A stretch of 6,353 bases of DNA from CAZOKH01 sp964580315 (GTDB taxonomy: Bacteria; Chloroflexota; Anaerolineae; Anaerolineales; Anaerolineaceae), in assembly GCA_964580315.1 (NCBI GenBank), contig CAZOKH010000127.1, positions 1 to 6,353 of the forward strand, written 5' to 3'. The stretch's first letter is position 1. Each line of letters opens with the position of its first letter. Below the pieces are notes generated by a model, which saw only the letters and a program-made list of their open reading frames with translations, made no database searches and was not told the origin of the DNA. The position numbers were made by a program, and so were the translations under genes. Shown in pieces: positions 1 through 6,328 of the stretch.

Positions 1-1
1 C

Positions 2-1528
2 CCCATCCTGCTGGCAGGCATTGTCCTTCGCATCTATCACCTGTTTCGGGTGGGTTTTGATGTGCCTTTCAACCTGGGCGGGTTGTTCTACCAGGCATCA
101 CTCGAAATTCTCAAAAATCATTACCGGCTGCCATTTTCCATTCCCCACTATTTTCCGGGCGGCTTACCCTTCGCCTACCCGCCCCTGCCGTTTTATCTTC
201 AGGCATTTCTCATTCAGGCTTTTTCCATCCCCAACTATCTGACCGTCAATTTGCTGCCGCCGCTGTTTGCCATCCTCAGCCTGTTGTCCATCCCCTTGCT
301 GGCTGCAAAGGTGTGCAAGTCAAAAACCGGCGTCCTGTTCGCCGCCTTTTCTTTTGCTGTGATGCCGGTGGCATTTGTGGAGCAGATTGAAGCGCAGGGG
401 CTGGCCGAATCATTCGGCACGCTGGCGTTAATCTGGTATGCCTTTTTCATCTTGCGGGTGGTTGAGACTGAAAGAAAGCGAGATGTTTTCGCGGCCGGTG
501 TGCTGCTGGCAGTCTGCATCCTGGGCAGCCCGGGCGGGGCGTATGCCGCCGTTCTCACCAGCGCCCTGTATGTCCTCTGGGTAATTTACCAATCCTACAG
601 GCAGAAATCGGCTCGTTTTTTGGGACAATGCCTGGCGGTCGGCGCGCTGGGGGTGGCGTTGTCCAGTCCCTACTGGCTCACGGTGCTGTCTGCGCACGGC
701 ATTGACCTGTTTCTCACGCCCTTTGCGGCCCAGCACGGCAGCCTGATGGAACGTATTGCCGAATTGGCATTTGGCGTTGCCACCCTGCGCATCGTGTGGA
801 ATGCCGCTGTCATCTGGCGGGTTTTCCTGTATTATGGGCTGCTGGAAGCCTTGCTGCGCAAAAAGTTTGCCTTCATCTTCTGGGTGGTTTTACTCTATCT
901 GATCCCACGTGAAATCTGGGTGATGAGCGTCCCGGCGGCGGTGTGCATCGGCTTCGGTGTTGAATGCCTGTTGGATCGCATACTGGCTGTGCCATTCATG
1001 CAGCGCAGCCAGCGGTCACCCACCGGTCAGGCAGGACTGGCGGTCAGCCTGTTTTGGGTCACAATTTTTCTTTCCTATTCGCACACCACCCATGCGTTAG
1101 CCGAGTTAATCCAATCGAAGGAGCAGGATATCTCTGTTGTTCAAATCAATGACTTAAAACAAATGCAGGCCCTCATCCCGCAAAACGTTCCGATTTGCGT
1201 GGCGGGCAACTGGGGATTGATCGAATGGTCGCCGGCGCTGCTACAGCGTGAGGTGCTCAACAATCATTTTGGGTTGGAATGGCAGCCGGCGGCAGGCCAG
1301 ACCGCGCGCGGCTTCACCGACCTGCTGATGACCAGTCCGCCCGATGCCGAAGCCATCCTGAACTATGCACAATCGCACTATGGCGTTACCGGTCAATTGT
1401 ATTTAATCGCTGATCAGGCTTATTGGCAACAATTGAAAAACAATTTAGCCGGTTCAAAAACTGGTGTTGAACTGGGGGGGATAAAAGAATATCAAGATTT
1501 AGCTCTGGGAACAATCAAAACACCCTGA
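2..1528 (+). CDS. GT-C-like polytopic membrane protein, 5' partial (putative membrane glycosyltransferase)
   Basis: The frame is open from the left edge with no stop, so the gene starts before the window; 508 residues are visible. A GTG at base 50 could be read as a start, but the residues before it (a hydrophobic stretch ending in RIYHLFRVGFD) look like the usual first membrane segment and first outer loop of GT-C glycosyltransferases. The true start is therefore probably upstream. A PPLPFYL stretch lies at visible residues 60-66. Many hydrophobic segments follow, roughly at 82-102, 110-127, 140-153, 163-195, 208-230, 253-282, 288-322 and 343-362. The last ~145 residues are hydrophilic and probably form an extracytoplasmic domain (with CVAGNWGLIEW at 399-409). 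GT-C enzymes transfer sugars from polyprenyl-phosphate donors outside the membrane. That role is inferred from architecture only, and the acceptor is unknown. It ends directly against the minus-strand remnant's stop codon. Confidence 0.72.
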   Translation, partial: PILLAGIVLRIYHLFRVGFDVPFNLGGLFYQASLEILKNHYRLPFSIPHYFPGGLPFAYPPLPFYLQAFLIQAFSIPNYLTVNLLPPLFAILSLLSIPLLAAKVCKSKTGVLFAAFSFAVMPVAFVEQIEAQGLAESFGTLALIWYAFFILRVVETERKRDVFAAGVLLAVCILGSPGGAYAAVLTSALYVLWVIYQSYRQKSARFLGQCLAVGALGVALSSPYWLTVLSAHGIDLFLTPFAAQHGSLMERIAELAFGVATLRIVWNAAVIWRVFLYYGLLEALLRKKFAFIFWVVLLYLIPREIWVMSVPAAVCIGFGVECLLDRILAVPFMQRSQRSPTGQAGLAVSLFWVTIFLSYSHTTHALAELIQSKEQDISVVQINDLKQMQALIPQNVPICVAGNWGLIEWSPALLQREVLNNHFGLEWQPAAGQTARGFTDLLMTSPPDAEAILNYAQSHYGVTGQLYLIADQAYWQQLKNNLAGSKTGVELGGIKEYQDLALGTIKTP

Positions 1529-1741
1529 TTACCACCCGTTCAGATGAATGCACTCCTCCAGCGGAATATCCACCTGACCGGCGCGTTTGGCGTTCTCGGC
1601 CGGGTAACCCGGCGCCAGCCAGCAGGGAATTTCATATTCAGCGGGGTAGGGCTGCACAAAACAGGGCAAAATCAACGCGCCCGCGTTGAACAGCATACTG
1701 TACTGTTTGGAAATTATGTCCTGCTGCTTGCTCTTAAAAAA
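1529..1741 (-). pseudogene. C-terminal remnant of an FMN nitroreductase family protein
   Basis: Read on the minus strand, this stretch has 70 sense codons followed by TAA (1529-1531). The only ATG in frame is at 1694-1696 and would give 55 residues. The residues EYEIPCWLAPGYPAEN, then a charged stretch and the ending HLNGW, match the conserved tail of nitroreductase family proteins (typically ...EIPxxLxxGYPAE... and a final hxNxW). A hydrophobic NAGALILPCFVQ segment lies before it, but the connecting region expected between these two parts is missing. A full nitroreductase is usually about 170-270 residues and has an N-terminal FMN-binding SRRS-like motif, absent here. I therefore read it as a decayed fragment with the front and part of the middle deleted. 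It directly follows, in the same frame, the TGA of the symporter gene. A weak alternative is a translated 55-residue small protein, but no good ribosome binding site precedes its ATG. Confidence 0.6.
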
Positions 1742-3151
1742 TCATTCTTCGTAGCGGATGCCCCGTTCAGCCAGCAGCTTCTTTTCTTTCTCTACATGAA
1801 GAGTTGCCAATCGGTGCTTGATCGCCTCCCACGGCTCGCCGAACAGCGGGTAGAAAAACAGCGAGGCAAAACTGACCGCCAGCAGCACGCCCGGAACCAG
1901 CACCCAGCCCATCAGGATGCCGGTTTCAGCCTGCGCCGGCTGCGTGCCCGACAGCCCGGCAAAGTTATAGCCGTAGCGCCCCAAAAACCACAGAAAAACC
2001 GAATTTGCCAGGCTGATGGCTGGCTTGGTGATGAAGCTGTTCACCCCGGCATACACGCCCTCGCGGCGCAGGCCGGTGCGGTGTTCGTCCATGTCCACCA
2101 CGTCGCCGTTCATCAACGGGATCAGGTACATGCCGCCGGCAAAGCCAATGCCGAAGCAGAACATGCCAAGCATGGTGGGAATCAATTGGTGCCCAAGCGC
2201 CAGGATGATGAAGCAGCCCAGTGAGAACACAGCCGCCATCAGCATGGTGCAGCCTTTCACTCCCCAGCGCTCGCGCATGTTGACAAACAGGAACACTCCG
2301 CCCACAATGCCCACCCCCAGCGCCGCATACAGCGGCACCGCCGGGATGTCGAACTCAGCCAGATAATAATTTAAGCCCAGCATCAACGAAGTTTGCACAT
2401 AGATCACGGTGAAGCTGATCACCTCAAACACGATGAACGAACGATTGGTGAAGCACTCCTTCAGTGATTGGAGAAACGGGAGCTGCTGCTCTTCCTGCTG
2501 AAAGTGCATTTCTTTGTAGAAAAAGGAACTGAAAAAAATCACGGCTGCCATGACCACCCCAAACGCCAGCATGATCAGTTGAAAACCAAACGGGTTGGCG
2601 CCCGGTTCGGGCTTGATGATGCCCCACAACACCAGCGGCACCGCCAGGGGAAACACCGCAAAAATCAACTTCCAAATAAAAATGCTGCTGCGCGCCCGGT
2701 TGGAGACAGCCATTTCAAAAGGCATCACATACAGGCTGGTGGCAATGGCCGTGTACAGCGAGTCGAACAGAAACAAAGCCAGCACCATTTGGACAAACAT
2801 CACCGCCTGGCTGGCTTGCACCCCGCCAAAATTGATCCAGCACAACACGAAAAACAAACCAATCAGCGGCGCGCCGTAGCGAATGTAGGGAATGCGCCGT
2901 CCCAGCGGGCTTTTGGTGCGGTCGCTGAGGTAGCCAAACAGCGGGTCATTCACCGCGTTCCAGATGGCAAAGATCAGCCAGGCGGTGGCCGCCAGCCCGG
3001 CTTCCATTCCGCGAAAGCTGGTGAAGTAATACGACAATCCCACGCTGACCACAAAGGTGTTCAGCATGGCGCAGGCGGCGTCGGCCGCCGACACCCACAC
3101 CCTGCTTTTTAAAGGAACAATTTCTTCGTGAAGAACGGGAGCCTCTGACAT
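1742..3151 (-). CDS. GPH-family (MFS_2) glycoside/sugar:cation symporter
   Basis: A 469-residue inner-membrane transporter of the glycoside-pentoside-hexuronide:cation symporter family within the major facilitator superfamily, likely importing a sugar or glycoside with a cation. Two family signatures are plain: NAVNDPLFGYLSDRT at about residues 65-79 followed by GRRIPY, and GDVVDMDEHRTGLRREG at about 349-365. About twelve hydrophobic segments are spread over the chain, with a charged central loop (about 212-238) between the two halves and a charged C-terminal tail. Length is normal for the family. I start at the ATG at 3149-3151 rather than the GTG six bases upstream, because GAGGTGA sits correctly spaced for this ATG and overlaps the GTG. 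At the MelB cation site the N-D pair is kept (N68, D69), but the position matching MelB Asp55 is Asn65. The substrate cannot be told from sequence. It is divergent from the membrane protein gene at 3265. Confidence 0.93.
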   Translation of the reverse strand: MSEAPVLHEEIVPLKSRVWVSAADAACAMLNTFVVSVGLSYYFTSFRGMEAGLAATAWLIFAIWNAVNDPLFGYLSDRTKSPLGRRIPYIRYGAPLIGLFFVLCWINFGGVQASQAVMFVQMVLALFLFDSLYTAIATSLYVMPFEMAVSNRARSSIFIWKLIFAVFPLAVPLVLWGIIKPEPGANPFGFQLIMLAFGVVMAAVIFFSSFFYKEMHFQQEEQQLPFLQSLKECFTNRSFIVFEVISFTVIYVQTSLMLGLNYYLAEFDIPAVPLYAALGVGIVGGVFLFVNMRERWGVKGCTMLMAAVFSLGCFIILALGHQLIPTMLGMFCFGIGFAGGMYLIPLMNGDVVDMDEHRTGLRREGVYAGVNSFITKPAISLANSVFLWFLGRYGYNFAGLSGTQPAQAETGILMGWVLVPGVLLAVSFASLFFYPLFGEPWEAIKHRLATLHVEKEKKLLAERGIRYEE

Positions 3152-3153
3152 GG

Positions 3154-3160
3154 TCACCTC
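3154..3160 (-). promoter_or_regulatory. Ribosome binding site of the symporter gene
   Basis: GAGGTGA on the minus strand is a strong Shine-Dalgarno match with five bases between GAGG and the ATG at 3149-3151. It decides the start, because the alternative GTG at 3155-3157 lies inside it. Confidence 0.75.
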
Positions 3161-3264
3161 ATTGGTTTGCCGGGTTGTTTTTCAAATGCGCACATCCCTT
3201 ATTCTAGCGTAAACTGTGTCATAATAAAAACCAGACCTAATCCCGTTCTCTGGCATGCACGGCT
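3161..3264. promoter_or_regulatory. Divergent intergenic region with candidate promoters
   Basis: This is the only stretch between two divergently transcribed genes here, and it is AT-richer than its surroundings, so both promoters should lie in it. On the minus strand TAGAAT (3201-3206) is one mismatch from the -10 consensus, about 50 bases before the symporter start, but no good -35 sits 16-18 bases upstream. On the plus strand CATAAT (3220-3225) is a similar -10 candidate about 40 bases before the 3265 start, again with a weak -35. No clear operator palindrome was seen. The promoter positions are inference. Confidence 0.35.
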
Positions 3265-4092
3265 ATGAAGTTCATTTTCTGGCTGCTACAAAATCGAACC
3301 ATCCCGCTCAATATCTTATTTGCAGGGTATTTGGTATTCCTGCAGCCGCTGCTGCTGCAAAGGTTGCAGGCCACCGGCGGCTACCAGTCCTTTGATCCGC
3401 TGGTGGGGGGAATGCTGATCGTGCTGCAACTGGTTGAACTGGCGGGTGTTTTCTTGAAACTGCCGGTGGCAACCTATTTGTCGCATCACCATTTCAACAA
3501 CAAACTGATGAAAAACCCCAACCTGGCTGCCGCGGCCATTGGGTGTATCCTTTTTCCCTGGATTTTCCACCTGTTGATTGCGGTGTTTTTGGGATCGCTT
3601 GCCCTGGATGTTTTAATCCCTTCCGAATCAACCCGTGATCTGGCAGCCGTCATCGGGATTTTCGTCATCATTTTCAAAGAAACTGCCTTTATTGCCTTGA
3701 ATAACCCGGTGATCGGGACAGCCAACCCCACACAACCTGTGCCTCCAAACAACCCGCTGCTGACAGCCAGAACAGCCCCCGGGCTGTTTACACCGCCGGA
3801 ACAAATTACTTTATCTTTGGCTTTACGCGACCTGTTGGGTGACCTGCTGCTGCTCCTCTATTCGGCCGGGTGTTATACCGTGCTGTGGGATGCCAATCCT
3901 TTCTTCACCGGGTCTGCCTGGGGATTGGACCTGTTTGCCTTGATTTATTTTGTAATTGTTTACATTTCCATTCGCAGCATTTATTTCATGCAGGACATTT
4001 TTTTGGAGGGCAGCCGCGCTGCCAAACTGGGTTCGCTGTTCAGTTTTCTGATCGTGCTTATCGTTTCCATGTTGTCAGTGCCGTGGCGATAG
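3265..4092 (+). CDS. Uncharacterised polytopic membrane protein
   Basis: A 275-residue protein I do not recognise. Hydrophobic segments lie at about residues 13-31, 46-66, 87-112, 126-145, 188-207, 220-240 and 256-272, suggesting six or seven membrane passes. A proline- and threonine-rich loop at about 150-180 (PTQPVPPNNPLL and nearby) separates two halves. A charged stretch LEGSRAAK at 247-254 precedes the last segment. No catalytic or transporter motif stands out. The start is well bounded: an in-frame TAA lies at 3238-3240 and this is the only ATG after it, although no convincing ribosome binding site precedes it. The codon pattern is consistent with a real gene and no competing frame makes sense. 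It is divergent from the symporter gene and 87 bases before the next gene. Function unknown; a link to sugar transport is only suggested by its neighbour. Confidence 0.82.
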   Translation: MKFIFWLLQNRTIPLNILFAGYLVFLQPLLLQRLQATGGYQSFDPLVGGMLIVLQLVELAGVFLKLPVATYLSHHHFNNKLMKNPNLAAAAIGCILFPWIFHLLIAVFLGSLALDVLIPSESTRDLAAVIGIFVIIFKETAFIALNNPVIGTANPTQPVPPNNPLLTARTAPGLFTPPEQITLSLALRDLLGDLLLLLYSAGCYTVLWDANPFFTGSAWGLDLFALIYFVIVYISIRSIYFMQDIFLEGSRAAKLGSLFSFLIVLIVSMLSVPWR

Positions 4093-4140
4093 CGCCGGGG
4101 CAAATGCTGTTCAGCTTTTTAATTTGTGGAACAATCCGGC

Positions 4141-4146
4141 TACAAT
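4141..4146 (+). promoter_or_regulatory. Candidate -10 element before the small-gene pair
   Basis: TACAAT is one mismatch from the -10 consensus and lies 34 bases before the ATG at 4180, in a short AT-rich gap after the preceding gene. TTTAAT at 4118-4123 would be its -35 at 17-base spacing but matches only three of six positions. It suggests that the small genes have their own promoter; the support is weak. Confidence 0.35.
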
Positions 4147-4179
4147 AAGCCTATCAATAGATAAGGTTTGAGTGAATCA

Positions 4180-4497
4180 ATGATCCATGAACCTGGCAGG
4201 AACCAGTTGGAAGAACAACTAGCCGCATTGCATTTGCTGCTCGGCCTGCTTTCAACCATCGGCAGCGCCAATGACGCCGAAGACCATCATTACCAGGATG
4301 ATGCCAGGCGTATGCGGGAAGAATCGTGCGAGTCCATCAAAAACCTGATGGAACAGCACACTTTTCTGGCAGAATTTTTTCCAACACTCCAATGGGAGCT
4401 GGACAGCCAGCATATCCTGGGATTCGGATGGTCCAATCTTTACCATGAGGTGGAAAACCGTTTAAATATCACGCAAAATGGACAGAAAGGTGGTTAA
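4180..4497 (+). CDS. Small soluble hypothetical protein
   Basis: A 105-residue protein that I cannot assign to a family. It has no membrane segment or signal peptide. The N-terminal part (LEEQLAALHLLLGLLSTIG, about residues 7-25) has heptad-like leucines and is probably helical. An acidic, histidine-containing stretch DAEDHHYQDDARR follows, then a second helical part (about 48-63). The C-terminal part contains aromatic residues (FFPTLQWELD and GFGWSNLYHEVE). Two starts are possible in this frame: TTG at 4168 and ATG at 4180. I prefer the ATG because GAGTGA sits four bases before it, whereas the AAGG near the TTG is too close. The stop is six bases before the next start, so the two genes are probably co-transcribed and may act together. 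Confidence 0.72.
   Translation: MIHEPGRNQLEEQLAALHLLLGLLSTIGSANDAEDHHYQDDARRMREESCESIKNLMEQHTFLAEFFPTLQWELDSQHILGFGWSNLYHEVENRLNITQNGQKGG
4486..4493 (+). promoter_or_regulatory. Ribosome binding site of the CxxC protein gene
   Basis: AAAGGTGG, ten bases before the ATG at 4504, lies inside the last codons of the preceding gene. This supports the start and close translation of the two genes from one transcript. Confidence 0.5.
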
Positions 4498-4503
4498 AAT
4501 CTG

Positions 4504-4803
4504 ATGGAAGACCAACCCTGCGCCCTTTGTTCAAGTCTGTTGGATGAAGAGTACGCCTATCAAAAATTCGGCTGGGAGGAAGGCAACTGCTATTTACCGG
4601 CGGCTGCCAGCCAACTGGTGGTGGTGAAAGATTTTCGCCCCGGCAGCAGCCGTACGCTGCAGCTCAAACAGTGTCCGCAGTGCGGCAGGTATTATCTGTA
4701 CCGCACCGATTATGAATACCTGGTGAACGGCAGCGAAGATGTAGAATTTCTGACGCGTTTAACAGCGCAGCAGGCCGATGAATGGCTTCGCAAAGACATC
4801 TAA
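4504..4803 (+). CDS. Putative zinc-ribbon protein with two CxxC pairs
   Basis: A 99-residue soluble protein. Cysteine pairs C6-x2-C9 (CALC) and C57-x2-C60 (CPQCG) are spaced so that they could form one four-cysteine zinc ribbon with a ~47-residue insert. The second is followed by GRYYLYRTDYEYLVNG, an aromatic-rich segment after the knuckle. The C-terminus is charged and helical (TAQQADEWLRKD). Such four-cysteine folds are common in small proteins of unknown role, so function cannot be stated; zinc binding is inferred from the motif. No membrane segment is present. It starts six bases after the previous stop with a fair ribosome binding site. A short inverted repeat lies between it and the GT87 gene, 42 bases downstream. 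Confidence 0.77.
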   Translation: MEDQPCALCSSLLDEEYAYQKFGWEEGNCYLPAAASQLVVVKDFRPGSSRTLQLKQCPQCGRYYLYRTDYEYLVNGSEDVEFLTRLTAQQADEWLRKDI

Positions 4804-4816
4804 AACCTTCCACCTG

Positions 4817-4831
4817 CCGCAAAAATTGCGG
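4817..4831 (+). repeat. Small perfect inverted repeat between two genes
   Basis: CCGCAA and TTGCGG pair perfectly around a three-base AAA loop. No T-run follows on either strand, so it is not a standard intrinsic terminator. It could be a weak processing or attenuation hairpin between the CxxC gene and the GT87 gene, or chance. Confidence 0.4.
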
Positions 4832-4845
4832 ATAAATAAGATCAA

Positions 4846-6108
4846 ATGACCCGAAACCGCCTGCAATCGATTGAACAACAAATTGCCGCCATGCCGCTGG
4901 TGACGTGGACGGCAGGCGGTTTCCTTCTGGGCTACATCTGCTTCTTTCTGGTTCCGGTGTTCTTCTCTGCAAATGTAATGCAATTTTTCCAGCAAGCGCC
5001 CGCCCTGGACCCCATCGGCGTGGACCTGCGCCAGATACTCAGTTACAGCCACGCCTGGTGGGTGCAGCATGAAAGCCCCTACATCGGTTTCAACCTGTAC
5101 CCCCCGTTGGCCAGCGTGCTGTTCACCCCCCTGCTGGCGCTGGATTTCCCGCTGGCGTACCGCATCGTCACGCTGATCAGCCTGGCTTGTTTCATCACCA
5201 GCACCCTCCTGCTGGCAGGCAGCGCAGGCGAAAAAAAGACGGCATCGCCCCTGCCGGTTTTGTTCCTGACCAGCGGCTTGTTCTCCTACGGTTTTCAGTT
5301 TGAAATCGAACGCGGACAGTTCAACATTCTCGCCATGTTTTTGTGCTGGCTGGCTGTCTGGATTTTTCACCACAAACCCGGGCGCCGCCTGTGGGCGTAC
5401 GCGCTGTTCAGCCTGTCGGTGCAGCTCAAGGTTTTCCCTTTCATTTTCATCTTGCTGCTGGTTGATGACTGGCGCGACTGGAAAGGCATCCTGCGGCGCT
5501 TTGCCTGGCTGGCGCTGGTCAATTTCTTTTTATTGTTCATCCTGGGCGTGCGCGTCTTCATCGACTTTTTGCGGGCGCTGGCGTCCCAGACCCTCTACCC
5601 AGCCATCTGGCAGGGCAACCATTCCATCCGCTGTTTTGTGACGCAAATGACCGACTATGCAGTCAGCCAGGAGTGGCAGTGGGCGGCGCACTACGCCTCA
5701 GCCATGCAGCTTTTCTTTCTGGCGTGCCTGGGATTGTGCCTGCTGGTCATCCTCTGGCAAGCCTACCGGCAAAACAGGGTTGGCGTCAACCCCCACCTGC
5801 TGCTGGCGTGCACGCTGGGCGCTTTGCTCATTCCCTCGGTCAGCCACGATTACAAACTGTCCATCCTCATCCCGCCGGTCGCCGGCCTGTTTGTGAGCGA
5901 AAGCAGGCAGGAAGGGGCGCAACAAAGCATGCCAGTCAGGCTGCTCTACGGGGTTTTCGCCTTCGTCTACTCCTCAACCCTGTTTTCCTACACGTTCAAA
6001 CCCCCGTTTCTGCAAAACAACTTCCCGGCGCTGCTCGTGCTGCTGATTTTGACGACCGTTCTTTCTGGAATGTCCAAACATACTACCAACGAAGCCCGGG
6101 GGCAATAA
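4846..6108 (+). CDS. GT87-family (DUF2029) membrane glycosyltransferase
   Basis: A 420-residue integral membrane protein of the GT-C fold, close to family GT87, whose members (e.g. mycobacterial PimE) transfer mannose or similar sugars from polyprenyl-phosphate donors outside the membrane. Family landmarks appear in order: D55 and D60 in the first outer loop (DPIGVDL), NLYPP at about 83-87, ERGQFN at 155-160, KVFP at 195-198, GNHSIRCF at about 257-264 and SHDYKLS at 333-339. About nine or ten hydrophobic segments are visible, starting at about 22-40. Length is normal for the family. The ATG at 4846 follows an in-frame TAA by two codons; its ribosome binding site is poor, so translation may depend on upstream genes. 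Donor and acceptor are unknown; envelope glycolipid or glycan synthesis is the likely setting. It is followed seven bases later by the Ddn fragment gene. Confidence 0.87.
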   Translation: MTRNRLQSIEQQIAAMPLVTWTAGGFLLGYICFFLVPVFFSANVMQFFQQAPALDPIGVDLRQILSYSHAWWVQHESPYIGFNLYPPLASVLFTPLLALDFPLAYRIVTLISLACFITSTLLLAGSAGEKKTASPLPVLFLTSGLFSYGFQFEIERGQFNILAMFLCWLAVWIFHHKPGRRLWAYALFSLSVQLKVFPFIFILLLVDDWRDWKGILRRFAWLALVNFFLLFILGVRVFIDFLRALASQTLYPAIWQGNHSIRCFVTQMTDYAVSQEWQWAAHYASAMQLFFLACLGLCLLVILWQAYRQNRVGVNPHLLLACTLGALLIPSVSHDYKLSILIPPVAGLFVSESRQEGAQQSMPVRLLYGVFAFVYSSTLFSYTFKPPFLQNNFPALLVLLILTTVLSGMSKHTTNEARGQ

Positions 6109-6115
6109 ACCAGGC

Positions 6116-6328
6116 ATGCATCGCATTCCCAAATTTATCCTGCGCTTCATCCACCTGCCGCCGCGCCTGTTGTACGCCGTGGGGTTGGGGCCGCTGATCG
6201 GCAACCTGGTTTTACTGCTCACCACCACCGGGCGTAAAACCGGCAAGCGGCGCGTCACCCCGCTGCAATACGAGCTGATTAACAACAAGATTTATTTGGG
6301 TTGGTGTAACATTCTTTCTGTAAAATAG
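6116..6328 (+). pseudogene. Truncated Ddn-type deazaflavin (F420)-dependent nitroreductase
   Basis: The first ~62 residues match the N-terminal part of the deazaflavin-dependent nitroreductase (Ddn) family, which uses reduced cofactor F420. The diagnostic segment LTTTGRKTGKRRVTPLQYE at about 35-53 is followed by a strand ending IYLG. Family members are usually about 130-150 residues and continue with a conserved region after this strand. Here the match stops at about base 6301, and eight unrelated residues lead to TAG at 6326-6328. The other two frames past 6301 do not restore the family sequence, so a simple frameshift does not explain the loss. GC content falls sharply after 6301, which suggests an insertion or rearrangement. 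Seven bases separate it from the GT87 gene, so it was probably in that operon. Probably inactive, unless the rest lies beyond the window. Confidence 0.72.

Noticed and set aside
50..52. GTG at base 50 as the start of the first gene
   Set aside because: The frame stays open to the window edge, and the residues before it look like the proper first membrane segment of the family, so the gene is 5' partial.
1474..1480. Run of seven G near the end of the first gene as a frameshift site
   Set aside because: The frame continues sensibly for 15 codons after it and ends exactly at the convergent junction; there is no evidence of a shift.
1599..1613. Perfect palindrome GCCGGGTAACCCGGC as an operator or terminator stem
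   Set aside because: It falls inside the nitroreductase tail, where it encodes PGYPA, and has no T-run; the codon content explains it.
1544..3112. Long plus-strand open frames opposite the symporter (1544-2224 and 2468-3112)
   Set aside because: Their translations are low-complexity, rich in Gln, His, Arg and Ala, as expected from reading a GC-rich gene antisense. The symporter on the other strand explains the region fully.
4106..4120. GCTGTTCAGC followed by five T as an intrinsic terminator after the 3265-4092 gene
   Set aside because: The stem is only three or four base pairs with a very small loop, too weak to claim.
4759..5373. Minus-strand open frame of about 200 codons opposite the GT87 gene
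   Set aside because: Gln/Ala/Arg-rich composition with no family features; it is antisense to the recognised GT87 motifs.
5673..6197. Plus-strand open frame overlapping the end of the GT87 gene and the Ddn fragment
   Set aside because: It lies in an alternate frame of two recognised genes and has no coherent protein features.
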